A stretch of DNA of 64,000 nucleotides from positions 1 through 64,000 of the forward strand of contig JACJXZ010000017.1 in assembly GCA_020636375.1 (NCBI GenBank), in the 5' to 3' direction. Positions 1-8,557 of the stretch are shown here, piece after piece; position 1 is the first letter of the stretch, and each line of letters begins with the position of its first letter. The notes under the pieces were generated by a model, which had not been told where the DNA came from, ran no database searches, and saw only the letters and a list, made by a program, of their open reading frames with translations. Origin of the DNA: Lewinellaceae bacterium. GTDB taxonomy: Bacteria; Bacteroidota; Bacteroidia; Chitinophagales; Saprospiraceae. A program made the translations under genes and the position numbers.

Positions 1-146
1 AAACGACCGTTAAACCTATTACAGTACTACAAAATCACTACAAAATATTCGCATATACTTGGGCAACACCCGCTATCAAAAAGCGCCGGAATGCCTGTTT
101 TTGCTGGGCATTCTTCGCCAAGTGTTGCCGAATGTTTGCTAATTTG

Positions 147-217
147 TAGACCCACTAGGACTCGAACCTAGACTGACGGAACCAAAATCCGGAGTGCTAC
201 CATTACACCATGGGTCT
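147..217 (-). tRNA. tRNA-Gln (anticodon TTG)
   Basis: Read on the minus strand, the 7-bp acceptor stem AGACCCA/TGGGTCT closes perfectly, with discriminator A at 147. The D-loop contains TGGTAGC, the anticodon loop is TTTTGGT (anticodon TTG, Gln), and the T-arm holds the canonical GGTTCGAGTCC. CCA is not encoded. A Bacteroidota-type promoter lies about 45 nt upstream at 262-290. Confidence 0.95.
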
Positions 218-261
218 GCCTACTTTTGCGATAAACGCACCGGTTTTTCGCGATGCGAGTG

Positions 262-290
262 CAAAGATACAACGAAAATCATTTCTGCAA
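262..290 (-). promoter_or_regulatory. Promoter of tRNA-Gln
   Basis: On the minus strand TTG (288-290), an 18-nt spacer and TATCTTTG (262-269) match the Bacteroidota consensus TTG-N(18-20)-TAnnTTTG. It points at the tRNA-Gln gene. Confidence 0.6.
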
Positions 291-879
291 AAGTTCCCGG
301 CAGGTTTTTTTGGCCGAAAGAGGGGCGCTGCCGGCTGTCCGCGATTGGCGGCTTACCTCGGGAGTGTTGTCCCCGGGCGGAGGCGCCTGAGGCAGGCTGG
401 ATTTGCCGTCCGGGGTTATGCAAATAGTTATTTAAAAAGACAGTTCCAAGCGGCATGGGGCGTTTCCAGGGGTTCAGCCCATAAACCATGTCCGAACCGA
501 AGCGGAGCGAGTTGCCCTTCTCTGTGGCCCTCTGCGTTCTTCCGAAACGAGTTCGGAACAGGTCCTGCGGTTAAAATATAAGCATAGCTCAACGGTTAGG
601 CCAGCCTGTTGGTTTTATAAATTTTCAACCGTTCGGCTGAACTCACGCCGAAGCCTGCGGCGCTATCGGAGGGGCTGAGGGAGGCTGAAGCTGGAAGGGG
701 CCGGAGCCTTAAAGGCCCGGGCCCACAGGTGTCGCAGCCAGCGCCCGGTGGGGGGCACTGAGCAATGGCATGCAAGGGCGTGGGCCCGGAAAATCTAAGA
801 TACGATATTTATGGATATTTTCGGAACCGGCGGGGAAATAATTGTTGCCTGACAGCGGGGGAGCAAACCGGCGAAAGGA
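291..879. other. Intergenic region with no supported gene
   Basis: Several short overlapping open frames exist on both strands, but none has a recognisable domain, promoter or codon pattern like its neighbours. The stretch is GC-rich and includes a region around 640-770 with many GGC/CCG runs. I see no RNA gene or mobile element in it. Confidence 0.5.
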
Positions 880-1188
880 CTAGCCCTCCTCCTGAAGCTC
901 CTTCAGATAGCGGCCAAACAATTCGCCGCACAAGCGGGTGACCTCCTCTTCCGTTTTCATCAACACCTCCTCATAGGCCAGTGGGATAGTAAGATAAACC
1001 TTCCCACTTGTTCTCCAGGTTTCAAATACATAATCGTCCGGTTCGCGGGCGACAAAAGCAACGACCCATTTCTCCACGCCCCGGAAACTCCGGGGGCGTT
1101 CCATCGACGCCAGCAGCTTGTAAATTTCCTCCAGGTTTATTTTGGACGAAACCGGGTGGTCGACAATTTTCGTAACAAAGAATTCCAT
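880..1188 (-). CDS. Hypothetical protein, tandem paralogue B
   Basis: A 102-residue soluble acidic protein without signal peptide or membrane segment. It is a close paralogue of the product of 1199-1504. Both begin M-E-[FI]-F-V, share an IVDHPV segment and the FVAREP block near the middle, and end with an EEEVTRLCGELF helix. Only 10 bp separate the two genes, so this is a tandem duplication within one operon. I do not recognise the family. Small paralogous proteins in tandem next to a possible nuclease-like gene (1521-2072) are reminiscent of immunity-protein arrays, but that is inference from context only. Confidence 0.7.
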   Translation of the reverse strand: MEFFVTKIVDHPVSSKINLEEIYKLLASMERPRSFRGVEKWVVAFVAREPDDYVFETWRTSGKVYLTIPLAYEEVLMKTEEEVTRLCGELFGRYLKELQEEG

Positions 1189-1198
1189 TGCTCCAATT

Positions 1199-1504
1199 TT
1201 AATCTGCTGGAAGCTCTTTCACATATTGATCGAACAACTCGCCGCACAAGCGGGTGACCTCCTCCTCCGGTTCCCTCACGACATCTTCGTAAACCAACGG
1301 TATAGTCAGGTAGATTTCTCCGTTTTTCCTCCAGGTATCAAACACATAATCATTGGGCTCCCGCGCTACGAAGGTGACATTCCATTTATCGATGCCCTGG
1401 AACCGCTTAAGGTATTCTCTGGACGCCAACAGTTTGTTGATTTCCTCCACGTTTATTTTAGAATAAACCGGATGGTCGACAATTGTATTGACGAAGATTT
1501 CCAT
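1199..1504 (-). CDS. Hypothetical protein, tandem paralogue A
   Basis: A 101-residue protein very similar along its whole length to the 880-1188 product, with the same FVAREP block and LCGELF C-terminal helix. It has no export signal and is probably cytoplasmic. The gene begins 16 bp after the stop of the 1521-2072 gene, so the three minus-strand genes very likely share the promoter at 2108-2137. Divergence between the copies is spread over the protein but spares the C-terminal half, which suggests both are under selection. Family not recognised. Confidence 0.72.
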   Translation of the reverse strand: MEIFVNTIVDHPVYSKINVEEINKLLASREYLKRFQGIDKWNVTFVAREPNDYVFDTWRKNGEIYLTIPLVYEDVVREPEEEVTRLCGELFDQYVKELPAD

Positions 1505-1520
1505 TTCTTTAGTTTTTAGG

Positions 1521-2072
1521 CTAATCCAGCTTTGTATTCAAGGGAGGATAAAGCAGTTTCCGCTCTCTTTTCTGGTTCTCAGGCAGAAGAGGGTAACCGC
1601 CCAGGCGGGCTATCTCCCTGTTTTTGGCAATTGCCAGATTTCCTCTGTATTCCATATCGTAATAGACTCCGTGTTTTTCATAGAACTTCAAAGAATATCT
1701 GTCCTCTCCATCAGTAGAAACCCCGATCTTCGCAATTTCGCCGGTTTCCAGCCAGGCTTTTCCCTCCGGGCAAAGATAGCACTCCCGATAACCGGGGCCA
1801 ACAGCCCGCAACACATATTGCTCCGCCTCCTCCGCGTTTTTTTTCTGCCTCCTGGCGATTTCCGCCTCCCGTTCCGGCGTCAGGGCAGGGGCTCCGTCGG
1901 GATCGGCGGCCACGACTTCTTCATAGCGGGAATAGTTATAAACCAGGTACCCGGCCAGGCAGAGGATCAGGAGAAAAAGCCAGGCGGGAGGCCCGCCGCT
2001 TTTACCCGGCTTGCCTGGATTCGGGTTTAAATTTGAATTTGGCTTGTTTGATGCCAGGATAAAGAACATCAT
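1521..2072 (-). CDS. Membrane-anchored protein with a possible GIY-YIG-like C-terminal domain
   Basis: 183 residues. The N-terminus is rich in Asn, Pro and Gly, followed by one membrane helix around residues 30-50, then a Glu/Ala/Arg-rich linker. The C-terminal 85 residues hold GEIAKIGVST, a RYS motif, a run of aliphatic/aromatic residues and LPEN near the end. This order resembles GIY-YIG-like domains seen in some Bacteroidota toxins (K-x-G ... RY ... PP/PE-N), but the resemblance is from memory and weak. The start is supported by the promoter at 2108-2137, which leaves a leader of about 30 nt; the two adjacent Met codons are equally possible. It is first in an operon with two paralogous small genes. 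Nuclease activity, if any, is unproven. Confidence 0.6.
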   Translation of the reverse strand: MMFFILASNKPNSNLNPNPGKPGKSGGPPAWLFLLILCLAGYLVYNYSRYEEVVAADPDGAPALTPEREAEIARRQKKNAEEAEQYVLRAVGPGYRECYLCPEGKAWLETGEIAKIGVSTDGEDRYSLKFYEKHGVYYDMEYRGNLAIAKNREIARLGGYPLLPENQKRERKLLYPPLNTKLD

Positions 2073-2107
2073 TTGAATTCAAGTTGGTTTCCACTTAACA
2101 ACAGGAT

Positions 2108-2137
2108 CAAAGTTAATAAACTCCAACAATAAACAAA
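2108..2137 (-). promoter_or_regulatory. Promoter of the 2072-880 operon
   Basis: On the minus strand TTTG (2134-2137), 18 nt, then TAACTTTG (2108-2115): a good Bacteroidota sigma-A promoter directly upstream of the three-gene operon. Confidence 0.6.
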
Positions 2138-2948
2138 GCTTTAAATTGTTTTTTTGATCTTATTTTTTTAAGAAAAACCAGATTGATTAAGCCGGGCTTG
2201 CGGAATTTAAATCCAGGGTTAGGCCGGAGGCTCGCCTATCGCGTTACACCCTGCCGGGTTGCATATTAGTTCCAGTATGATCCAGGCAGGGTATTTTCAC
2301 GAAGGGATTGGCGGAGGCTCGTTTGGCGATTTGAATCCAATCGGTGGCAGTGCTGTTCACTGGCGCATGAATTTAAAGATTATTCCCGTAAAGGGAGTGA
2401 GTTTTTTGGGATTAGTAAACTTATATTTTATAAAAATGGGCAAAAACTTGCAAAAAACCAACTTTATTCATAGAATTGCACTCGATACGATGCTTCTCCG
2501 AATACATTAAAGGTTAAAACTTATCAAACCAAGGCTCCATCCGAATTTGCCCGTGACGGAAGTGTAACTAATTTCCTGAAACGACGTGAGGTTTGACTGG
2601 ATTAGCTTGTTTTCAGCAAGTTGGGCCAGGTTGAGACTGAAATAAGGTTGAGGTTGAGGTTGAGGGAGCCGCAGATTACTGTACAGAATAGATAAAGATG
2701 TCTTCAATGACAAAGCCAGGATAGGCTTGCACTGGGTGGAAAGCACACGGTTCAGTTCCAAATACCGGATTGCCGATGCCTCGTATAAAGGAGGAAAGGC
2801 GGTGCCGGTTCCCAATGCCAAGGGGGGCAAAGAGCTGAAGGTGTTTCATTATGGAGAAGCCGTTTCCCCGAAAAGGGTGCAGCACCATCGGGAGCTTTTT
2901 AATGAGACACACTAGTGTCTTTGTGGCAAAAGGAACAGAAAAACAACC
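2138..2948. other. Gene-poor region, possible remnants
   Basis: No intact gene is convincing. At 2655-2680 there is a short GAGGTT tandem repeat. A plus-strand frame at 2727-2915 and an antisense frame at 2676-3026 read like fragments of protein but have no start context or recognisable domain. They could be remnants of a lost gene or chance. Confidence 0.4.
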
Positions 2949-3278
2949 ATGAAATTCGCTTTCCAAAAAATGCAGCTCGAAGCCGATGGCTTCTACGATC
3001 TCATCAACACCTGGGCGGAAATGCAACTGGTGGTCACCGAAGAGTCGGCCACGATCATTGGGTATGGATATACTTATGAGATCGCCGGCGCCTTTACTAT
3101 GCTGGTGTTCGACTGGGAAGCCAGTATTCCTCTTTCTAAAGAAGGCCTGGGCCTTTCAGAAGGCTCGTATGGCCTAATCAGAGAAGGGGACATCGTCTAC
3201 GCCTGCAAAAACCAGAAAGGCTACCCTCTGCCCGACCGCCCAGTGACGGTAGAGTTGGTGTCCGTGCCGGAGGAGTGA
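2949..3278 (+). CDS. Hypothetical protein
   Basis: 109 residues, acidic, no signal peptide and no membrane segment. The composition (alternating hydrophobic and acidic residues, many Gly/Tyr) suggests a small beta-rich cytoplasmic domain. The start ATG follows an A-rich stretch, as is usual in Bacteroidota. The gene converges on the toxin gene at 3300-3605, leaving 21 bp between stops. No family recognised. Confidence 0.6.
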   Translation: MKFAFQKMQLEADGFYDLINTWAEMQLVVTEESATIIGYGYTYEIAGAFTMLVFDWEASIPLSKEGLGLSEGSYGLIREGDIVYACKNQKGYPLPDRPVTVELVSVPEE

Positions 3279-3299
3279 GTGAGTTGGAGTTGGAAAATA

Positions 3300-3605
3300 T
3301 TATCTCTTGACCCTCCTTTTCCAGGCGCTCGTGTCCTGGTCGGTATTGAAAACGGAGACGATAAAGATACTTTGATCGAGGACGGTGTAGATAATGATAT
3401 AGGGAAACTTTCTTACAACTCCCTTCCGGGCTTCCCCAAACTCGACAGGATAGATTTCGGGGCTGTCAAGCGTTCGTTGGATAACCTTGTCAATCTCTTC
3501 CAGGAACTCATCGCCAAGCCCCGGCCTCTTGCTTTCATAATATTGGTAGGCATCCCGCACCTCTTCCCGGGCGAGGTCGTGGAACCGGAGGGTGGGCTTA
3601 GGCAT
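3300..3605 (-). CDS. Type II toxin of the RelE/ParE superfamily
   Basis: 101 residues with the typical ParE/RelE layout. An N-terminal helical hairpin carries A-x-x-E-V-x-[DE]-A-x-x-Y-Y-E near residues 12-24, followed by GDEFLEEID, P-E-[IV]-Y-P, V-R-[KR]-F-P-Y-x-I-I-Y and a C-terminal basic strand (WKRR). The conserved Arg before FPY and the hydrophobic YIIIYTVLD strand are family hallmarks. It overlaps the upstream antitoxin gene by 8 bp, the normal arrangement for these modules. ParE-type toxins act on gyrase and RelE-type on ribosome-bound mRNA; the sequence alone does not decide which. Confidence 0.88.
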   Translation of the reverse strand: MPKPTLRFHDLAREEVRDAYQYYESKRPGLGDEFLEEIDKVIQRTLDSPEIYPVEFGEARKGVVRKFPYIIIYTVLDQSIFIVSVFNTDQDTSAWKRRVKR

Positions 3606-3825
3606 TGGATTTGGCGTAGGCGATTACTTCTTCCCAGCTAAAAGTACTGGAAGTCCCTTCTTTAATGGATTCGATACGCCTGTTCATTTCCTGTTTCTGC
3701 TCCTCAGAGAGGGAAAATCCCCCCTCGTTTTCTTCGACGAGCGTATCCAGAATAAAATGGGCAAACTCCAGCCGCTGCGGTTTGCTCAGCTTCAGGATTT
3801 CCGACCTTAACGCCTCAATAGACAT
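3598..3825 (-). CDS. Antitoxin, putative addiction-module component family
   Basis: 75 residues from the ATG at 3825. A longer frame reaches 3897, but the internal start gives the family's usual length and N-terminus. The sequence has L-x-x-[EQ]-x-L-x-L-x-x-x-x-R and S-x-E-x-x-x-E-x-x-R-R-I-E followed by S-[FW]-E-E-V, matching the small 'unstable antitoxin' proteins that precede ParE-like toxins. It probably neutralises the 3300-3605 product and autoregulates the pair. Confidence 0.85.
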   Translation of the reverse strand: MSIEALRSEILKLSKPQRLEFAHFILDTLVEENEGGFSLSEEQKQEMNRRIESIKEGTSSTFSWEEVIAYAKSNA

Positions 3826-3968
3826 AGCTTTTACTTTTGGTCTGACTAATATACCACGAATTGGCATCATTTTCAATAAAACGCTGAACCCGTGCATTCA
3901 GTTTCAAATGAATTTTTTAAATACCATAAGGCGGCCGCCGCCCGGTGGAGCAGAACATCTTCCGCCCC

Positions 3969-4835
3969 CTACAACTTCACAAACACCCCCACGCTATACG
4001 ACGGGTTCGCAAAGATCAGCCTGCCCGAGAACGCCCTCCCCGTGCTCACCGATACGCCCCACTTATCCGAGATGTTGTACGCCAGTTCCGGCGCATAGCT
4101 CAGGTGTTCGGTATTGTTGGCGAAGATGCTGGTGCTGTTGGACAGCTCGCTGGGCAGCGCGCCGTTGTTGAGGCTCTGTACGCCGTAGAGGCGCAGGATG
4201 GCGGTGAGGCGGCCGTCCCAGAACGTGGCGCCGCCCTCGATGCCGAAGCGCAGCTCGTCGGAGAAGTCGTTGGTGCGGTTGTTGAAGCCGACATAGGCGT
4301 TGGCATAGGCACCGACTTTGCCGATGCGGAAGCCCCTGCCTGCGTCCACCTGCAGGAGCTGGTTGAACTCGCCGTCGCCGGTCTGCAGGTTGCCGGCGCT
4401 GCCGCCGCTGTCGTTGCCCAGAGGCAACCCCAGGGTAAGGGTGGCACTCAGCGCAACCGGCCCGTTGGCGAGGATGCCATATTTGAGGCTGACGTCGGTG
4501 TCGCCGACCGTATTGATCGCCTCGCCCGGGGTGATCACCTCGCCGGTGGTGCCGGAAACGGTGTTGTTGAAGTAAGCACGGCTGAAGAAGGGGAAGTACA
4601 ACACCCCGGTCAGCCGGTCGGTGAAACCGTATTCGGCATAGAGGCTGGTGTTGAAAATGCCGGTGGTCACGTTGGGGTCTAATTTTCCGACATCGGTGAA
4701 GTGCTGGTTGGAAATGACCCACCACTCGCTGAGCTTAAAGAAGCCCCCGCCCCTGGGCTGCGGCCAGCCGCCGCCGGCGTAGGCAGCCTGAACGGACAGG
4801 AATAAGATAATGCCAAGAAAGATGTTTTTTTTCAT
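3969..4835 (-). CDS. Outer-membrane beta-barrel protein (module copy 2)
   Basis: 288 residues from ATG 4835. Signal peptide 1-20 ends at AYA. The mature protein is made of alternating amphipathic strands rich in Gly, Asn and aromatics, with VGDTDVSLKYGI near the middle and a terminal strand ending in YSVGVFVKL, consistent with a C-terminal beta-signal. It is a paralogue of the 5801-6676 product: both share the GD-x-[DR]-[VL]-[SD]-[LI]-KYGI strand, a G-x-x-[ML]-P-[LS]-G block, a GDGE[FW]N strand and a final SVGV strand. It lies 70 bp downstream of a DM13 lipoprotein gene. The ligand is unknown. Confidence 0.8.
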   Translation of the reverse strand: MKKNIFLGIILFLSVQAAYAGGGWPQPRGGGFFKLSEWWVISNQHFTDVGKLDPNVTTGIFNTSLYAEYGFTDRLTGVLYFPFFSRAYFNNTVSGTTGEVITPGEAINTVGDTDVSLKYGILANGPVALSATLTLGLPLGNDSGGSAGNLQTGDGEFNQLLQVDAGRGFRIGKVGAYANAYVGFNNRTNDFSDELRFGIEGGATFWDGRLTAILRLYGVQSLNNGALPSELSNSTSIFANNTEHLSYAPELAYNISDKWGVSVSTGRAFSGRLIFANPSYSVGVFVKL

Positions 4836-4905
4836 AATTTTTTTGCTGGGTATGCTAACAATATAACCATATAGCCATTCAACAACGCTCCCATTTCCCC
4901 GCAGC

Positions 4906-5586
4906 CTACTTAATCTCCCCATCCCCCACCTTCACGCTGAACGGCTTGCACCAGTACAGCAGGTAGCCGTAATCATTCAACCCTACGCCGCTGATGCGGT
5001 AGCTATGAGCGCCGCTGAAGGTTTCCACCCGGCCGATCTCAAAGGCATTGTTAACCGTAGAAGGGTTGTTCGTCAGATAGACGTACAGGCCGGGCAGGCT
5101 GGTGGAGGCGCGGTAATCGCCGGCGAATTCCAGTACGATATCGTTGCCGTCTTCCCGAAGGGTAAAGCTCCCCTCCAGCAGGTACGAACTGGTAGTGCGG
5201 ATCGTGCCGCTCCGTTCCGCTGAAGGGCCGCCAACCACTTCGTCTTCACTTACGACGACCTCAATGGCGTCGGACACCGGCGCCTTGCCGTCGGGCAGGA
5301 CTTCAGCGGTGAGCGTCGCCTTGCCCGCCGCCAGGCCGGTCGCCCGGCCGGTATTGTCGACAGCCAGCACCCCTGCATCGGAAGAGGTCCAGATGACGGG
5401 CTGCTCTTCCGCCTCGCCGATGTTGTTCGTATAGCGGGCTTCGAACTGGCGGGTGCTGCCCACCATGATCGAATCTACCGGATTGAGGATGCGGACGGCT
5501 TCGGGAACGGTATCGAAAACGACGTCGTCGCCAATGCATCCGGAAAACAGAAGCAGGATGGCCGATAATGCGATAGTAAACCTCAT
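4906..5586 (-). CDS. Lipoprotein with Big_2-like and DM13 domains (module copy 2)
   Basis: 226 residues. A lipobox LFSG-C puts the lipidated Cys at residue 17. Residues about 30-112 form a bacterial Ig-like (Big_2) domain, with P-V-I-W-T-S-S-D, G-x-A-T-G-L-A-A-G-x-A-T-L-T-A. Residues about 125-226 form a DM13 domain: a G-x-F-T-L strand, L-x-[FV]-A-G-D-[YF]-x-A, LPGLYVYLTN and a final YWCKPFSV with the conserved Cys. DM13 is proposed to act in redox or electron-transfer roles. The module copy at 6721-7173 lacks the Ig-like domain. It is probably co-transcribed with the barrel gene at 3969-4835. Confidence 0.85.
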   Translation of the reverse strand: MRFTIALSAILLLFSGCIGDDVVFDTVPEAVRILNPVDSIMVGSTRQFEARYTNNIGEAEEQPVIWTSSDAGVLAVDNTGRATGLAAGKATLTAEVLPDGKAPVSDAIEVVVSEDEVVGGPSAERSGTIRTTSSYLLEGSFTLREDGNDIVLEFAGDYRASTSLPGLYVYLTNNPSTVNNAFEIGRVETFSGAHSYRISGVGLNDYGYLLYWCKPFSVKVGDGEIK

Positions 5587-5700
5587 GGTGTTTTTTATGT
5601 TGTCAAATTCATGTTACAGAAATAGGGAAATACGTGGAAATATGCAGGGCAACTCGCCAGGCGTGGATCAGCAACGCATTTCCTTATTTCCACATATATC

Positions 5701-5810
5701 AATTGATTTCAATCAGCTGTCCATTCACTCATTCACTCATTCACTCATTCACTCATTCACTCATTCATTCATTCATTCATTCATTCATTCACTCATTCAC
5801 TCACTCCTTC
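5701..5810. repeat. Period-8 tandem repeat (ACTCATTC)n
   Basis: Degenerate tandem array of ACTCATTC/ATTCATTC units running into the 3' end of the barrel gene at 5801. The same unit occurs in short form near 15690-15720 and 18261-18291. The flank 5630-5700 carries another degenerate motif, GGAAATRCATGG. Confidence 0.85.
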
Positions 5811-6676
5811 CCCTCCCCCTGATACACCACTCCTACCGAAAAAGCCGGAGCCGCATATACATTTTTAAACTCGGTGATGAAGTTATTAACGGGCAGGAAA
5901 AAAGAAGCGGCGACACCCCAGCGGTTCAACAGCATGTACTGTCCGCCGAAAGACAATCTCGTGAAGGTAGTGCCTTCGCCGCGAAAGAAAGAAACGTCGT
6001 CGGTGCTGCCTTTTACGCCTTTGAGCTGGGCGAACAATTTGCCGAACAGCCAGAGCCCGGATAAGGGTTGTCCGCCGAATTCCAAACCAAGCCGCACCTG
6101 GCCCGAGTAGTTCCTGGTGCGCAAATTGTAAGCGGCAAAAGCAGAGCCATACCCCCGCCCCGCCCAAAATGATTTCGACGCTGCCACAGTGGCCAGGAAA
6201 TTCCATTCGCCATCGCCGGCAGGCAGGTTGATCCTTTCCACAACGCCAAAAGCATTGGGCTCCTTCGCTGTAGCAAACAGATTCTTCCGCCCGCTTGGCA
6301 TTTCGACGCCCAAAGCGAAAGACACAGGAAGCTTGCCCTGGTTGATTCCGTATTTTATGTCCAGGCGAATGTCTCCGATACTGGAAACCGTATTGGTGGA
6401 AGAAAACTTATTCTGCACCAACAACGGAAAACTGCCAATGGCCATAAAGCCGCCCCCCAGCCCATATTCCCCATAAACGGTGAATATCCTGCTGGTAAGG
6501 CGGCCTCCTTCGTCAAATAATTGCCCATCTACGCTGTAATAATCCATTGAAGAAAAAGTATATAAACCTGCCTGGGCATAGAGTTGGCCTTTCTCCCGGG
6601 CCCACCCGCTTTGAGAAGCCAGCGGGAAGCCCGATAACAGAAAGGCAGTTAAAATAAGGAAAAGGACGATTCTCAT
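5801..6676 (-). CDS. Outer-membrane beta-barrel protein (module copy 1)
   Basis: 291 residues from ATG 6676; the frame extends upstream to 6769, but the internal Met gives a clean signal peptide (1-22, ending LASQ). It has repeated amphipathic Gly/aromatic strands, the strand GDIRLDIKYGI, a GDGEWN motif and a C-terminal FSVGVVYQ strand. It is a paralogue of the 3969-4835 product. It starts 44 bp after the stop of the DM13 lipoprotein at 6721-7173. The last codons run into the ACTCATTC repeat region. Possible roles are a transporter or an assembly partner for the lipoprotein; nothing in the sequence decides between these. Confidence 0.8.
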   Translation of the reverse strand: MRIVLFLILTAFLLSGFPLASQSGWAREKGQLYAQAGLYTFSSMDYYSVDGQLFDEGGRLTSRIFTVYGEYGLGGGFMAIGSFPLLVQNKFSSTNTVSSIGDIRLDIKYGINQGKLPVSFALGVEMPSGRKNLFATAKEPNAFGVVERINLPAGDGEWNFLATVAASKSFWAGRGYGSAFAAYNLRTRNYSGQVRLGLEFGGQPLSGLWLFGKLFAQLKGVKGSTDDVSFFRGEGTTFTRLSFGGQYMLLNRWGVAASFFLPVNNFITEFKNVYAAPAFSVGVVYQGEGKE

Positions 6677-6720
6677 GGCAAAAGAAAGATTGGAGAACGG
6701 CGTTCTTGCGGTAAATACAC

Positions 6721-7173
6721 CTATTGAAGCGGAGCATACCCAAAGGGTATGCCGGCGGAAGCGCACCAAATGATCACATGGGTAAATTTGGCGGGCACAG
6801 CGCTGTCGAGTTTGTAAAAGCTTTCTCCATTGTCGTCAACGACGCCGATCAGCTGAAGGTCCGGGTTGCCGTTGGGCGGGTCGGCCATATAGGTGTCGGA
6901 GGTGGAGAGAAAGGCCGTCACGGTGCCGGTGCCCAATTCAGTCGTAAAACCTGAGCCGAGCCGGAGGAAATAGGTGCCTTCCTCATCTGTGCCCAGAAAG
7001 GCCATGCCGGCCGTAGGTGTCCCGTTCTGAGCCGTAAAGGACCCGGAGCGAAGAACCGTCAGCTCCCCGACCGGCTGGCTGGAATCAATGGTTTGGATGT
7101 TTTCATCGTTGTTGTTGCAGTTGGACAGCAACAAGGCAACAGAGACAAAAAACAAAATGGTTAATCTTTTCAT
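6721..7173 (-). CDS. DM13-domain lipoprotein (module copy 1)
   Basis: 150 residues; a signal sequence with lipobox LLSN-C places the modified Cys at about residue 19. Residues about 35-150 are a compact DM13-type domain: a GSFTAQNG strand, L-x-T-D-E-E-G-T-Y-F-L-R-L-G-x-x-F, TAFLSTSDTY, and a C-terminal strand containing IIWCASAGIPFG with the conserved Cys. It heads a four-gene minus-strand series of lipoprotein, barrel, lipoprotein and barrel ending at 3969. The direct neighbour at 5801 encodes its probable barrel partner. Confidence 0.8.
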   Translation of the reverse strand: MKRLTILFFVSVALLLSNCNNNDENIQTIDSSQPVGELTVLRSGSFTAQNGTPTAGMAFLGTDEEGTYFLRLGSGFTTELGTGTVTAFLSTSDTYMADPPNGNPDLQLIGVVDDNGESFYKLDSAVPAKFTHVIIWCASAGIPFGYAPLQ

Positions 7174-7524
7174 AGTTAAAGCATTTTGGTTGCACTTATT
7201 TTTGAATGCCAGGATGAATGCTCATCCATTGCTGCCCACAAAACTAGCGGATGATCCGGCTGTGGGAATCACGAAAGGTTCACATGAATATCACAACTGA
7301 AAAACTTGTGATTACCCCGCTGTAAATCAGCTTTTTGTAAGCTAATCAAATGTGTGCTTTCCGTTAGAAAGTCTTGAGCAAGACACTTTAAGCTCTTGTT
7401 GCCAACACAGGTGCAGTGAGTTCAACCCACAGATGGACAGTATTGTATTAGAATTGCAAAGCTTTCGTGATGCTTTTGTGATACCTGGCCTTTAAATTTA
7501 TGCTTACATACAATCCTCCCGATT
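7174..7524. other. Divergent intergenic region
   Basis: This stretch separates the minus-strand DM13 lipoprotein from the plus-strand response regulator, so it should hold promoters for both. I found no clear TAnnTTTG match and no RNA gene. The 60 nt before the regulator start are AT-rich. Confidence 0.4.
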
Positions 7525-8229
<705 letters not shown>

Positions 8230-8296
8230 GGGGAAAGGGATTGCCGTCTCCTGGAAACCCGAACCTGGTTACAGTGCTGGCCGCGGGGAAGGCCTG

Positions 8297-8462
8297 GGGG
8301 TGTGATGCTAAATTGTGTCCCCTCCAGTGTTGGGAGGATTTAGGTATTAGGTTTTGGGTGTTAGGCACCTGTTGAGTGCCCGATTAGGCCTGGGTTGCCC
8401 CCCTAAAACCTATAGCCTAAGACCTAAAACCGGGCAAGGGGTACAAAAAGGAATCGCACCCC
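8297..8462. repeat. Palindromic dispersed element, family P1, copy 1
   Basis: About 166 bp with imperfect terminal inverted repeats. The left end begins GGGGTGTGATGCTAAATTGT, and the right end read in reverse begins GGGGTGCGATTCCTTTTTGT. Inside are TTAGGTTTTGGG and its near-complement CCTAAAACCTATAGCCTA. A second full copy lies inverted at 36055-36241 and a truncated one at 61286-61369. It codes for nothing and behaves like a MITE or a folded intergenic RNA element. Confidence 0.85.
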
Positions 8463-8498
8463 GGCCTGAAATGACTGTATTGCCCTGCCACGCCTTTC

Positions 8499-8555
8499 AA
8501 CAATATAGCCATATAACAATATAACAATATAACAATATAACAATATAGCCATACA
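8499..8555. repeat. Period-9 tandem repeat (CAATATAAC)n
   Basis: Six to seven units of CAATATAAC/CAATATAGC end only 2-3 bp before the kinase start codon. They occupy the place of the ribosome-binding region. Similar arrays occur at 4851-4878, 18089-18113, 29302-29323, 61169-61224, 61405-61475 and 63430-63461. Confidence 0.85.
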
Positions 8556-8557
8556 AC

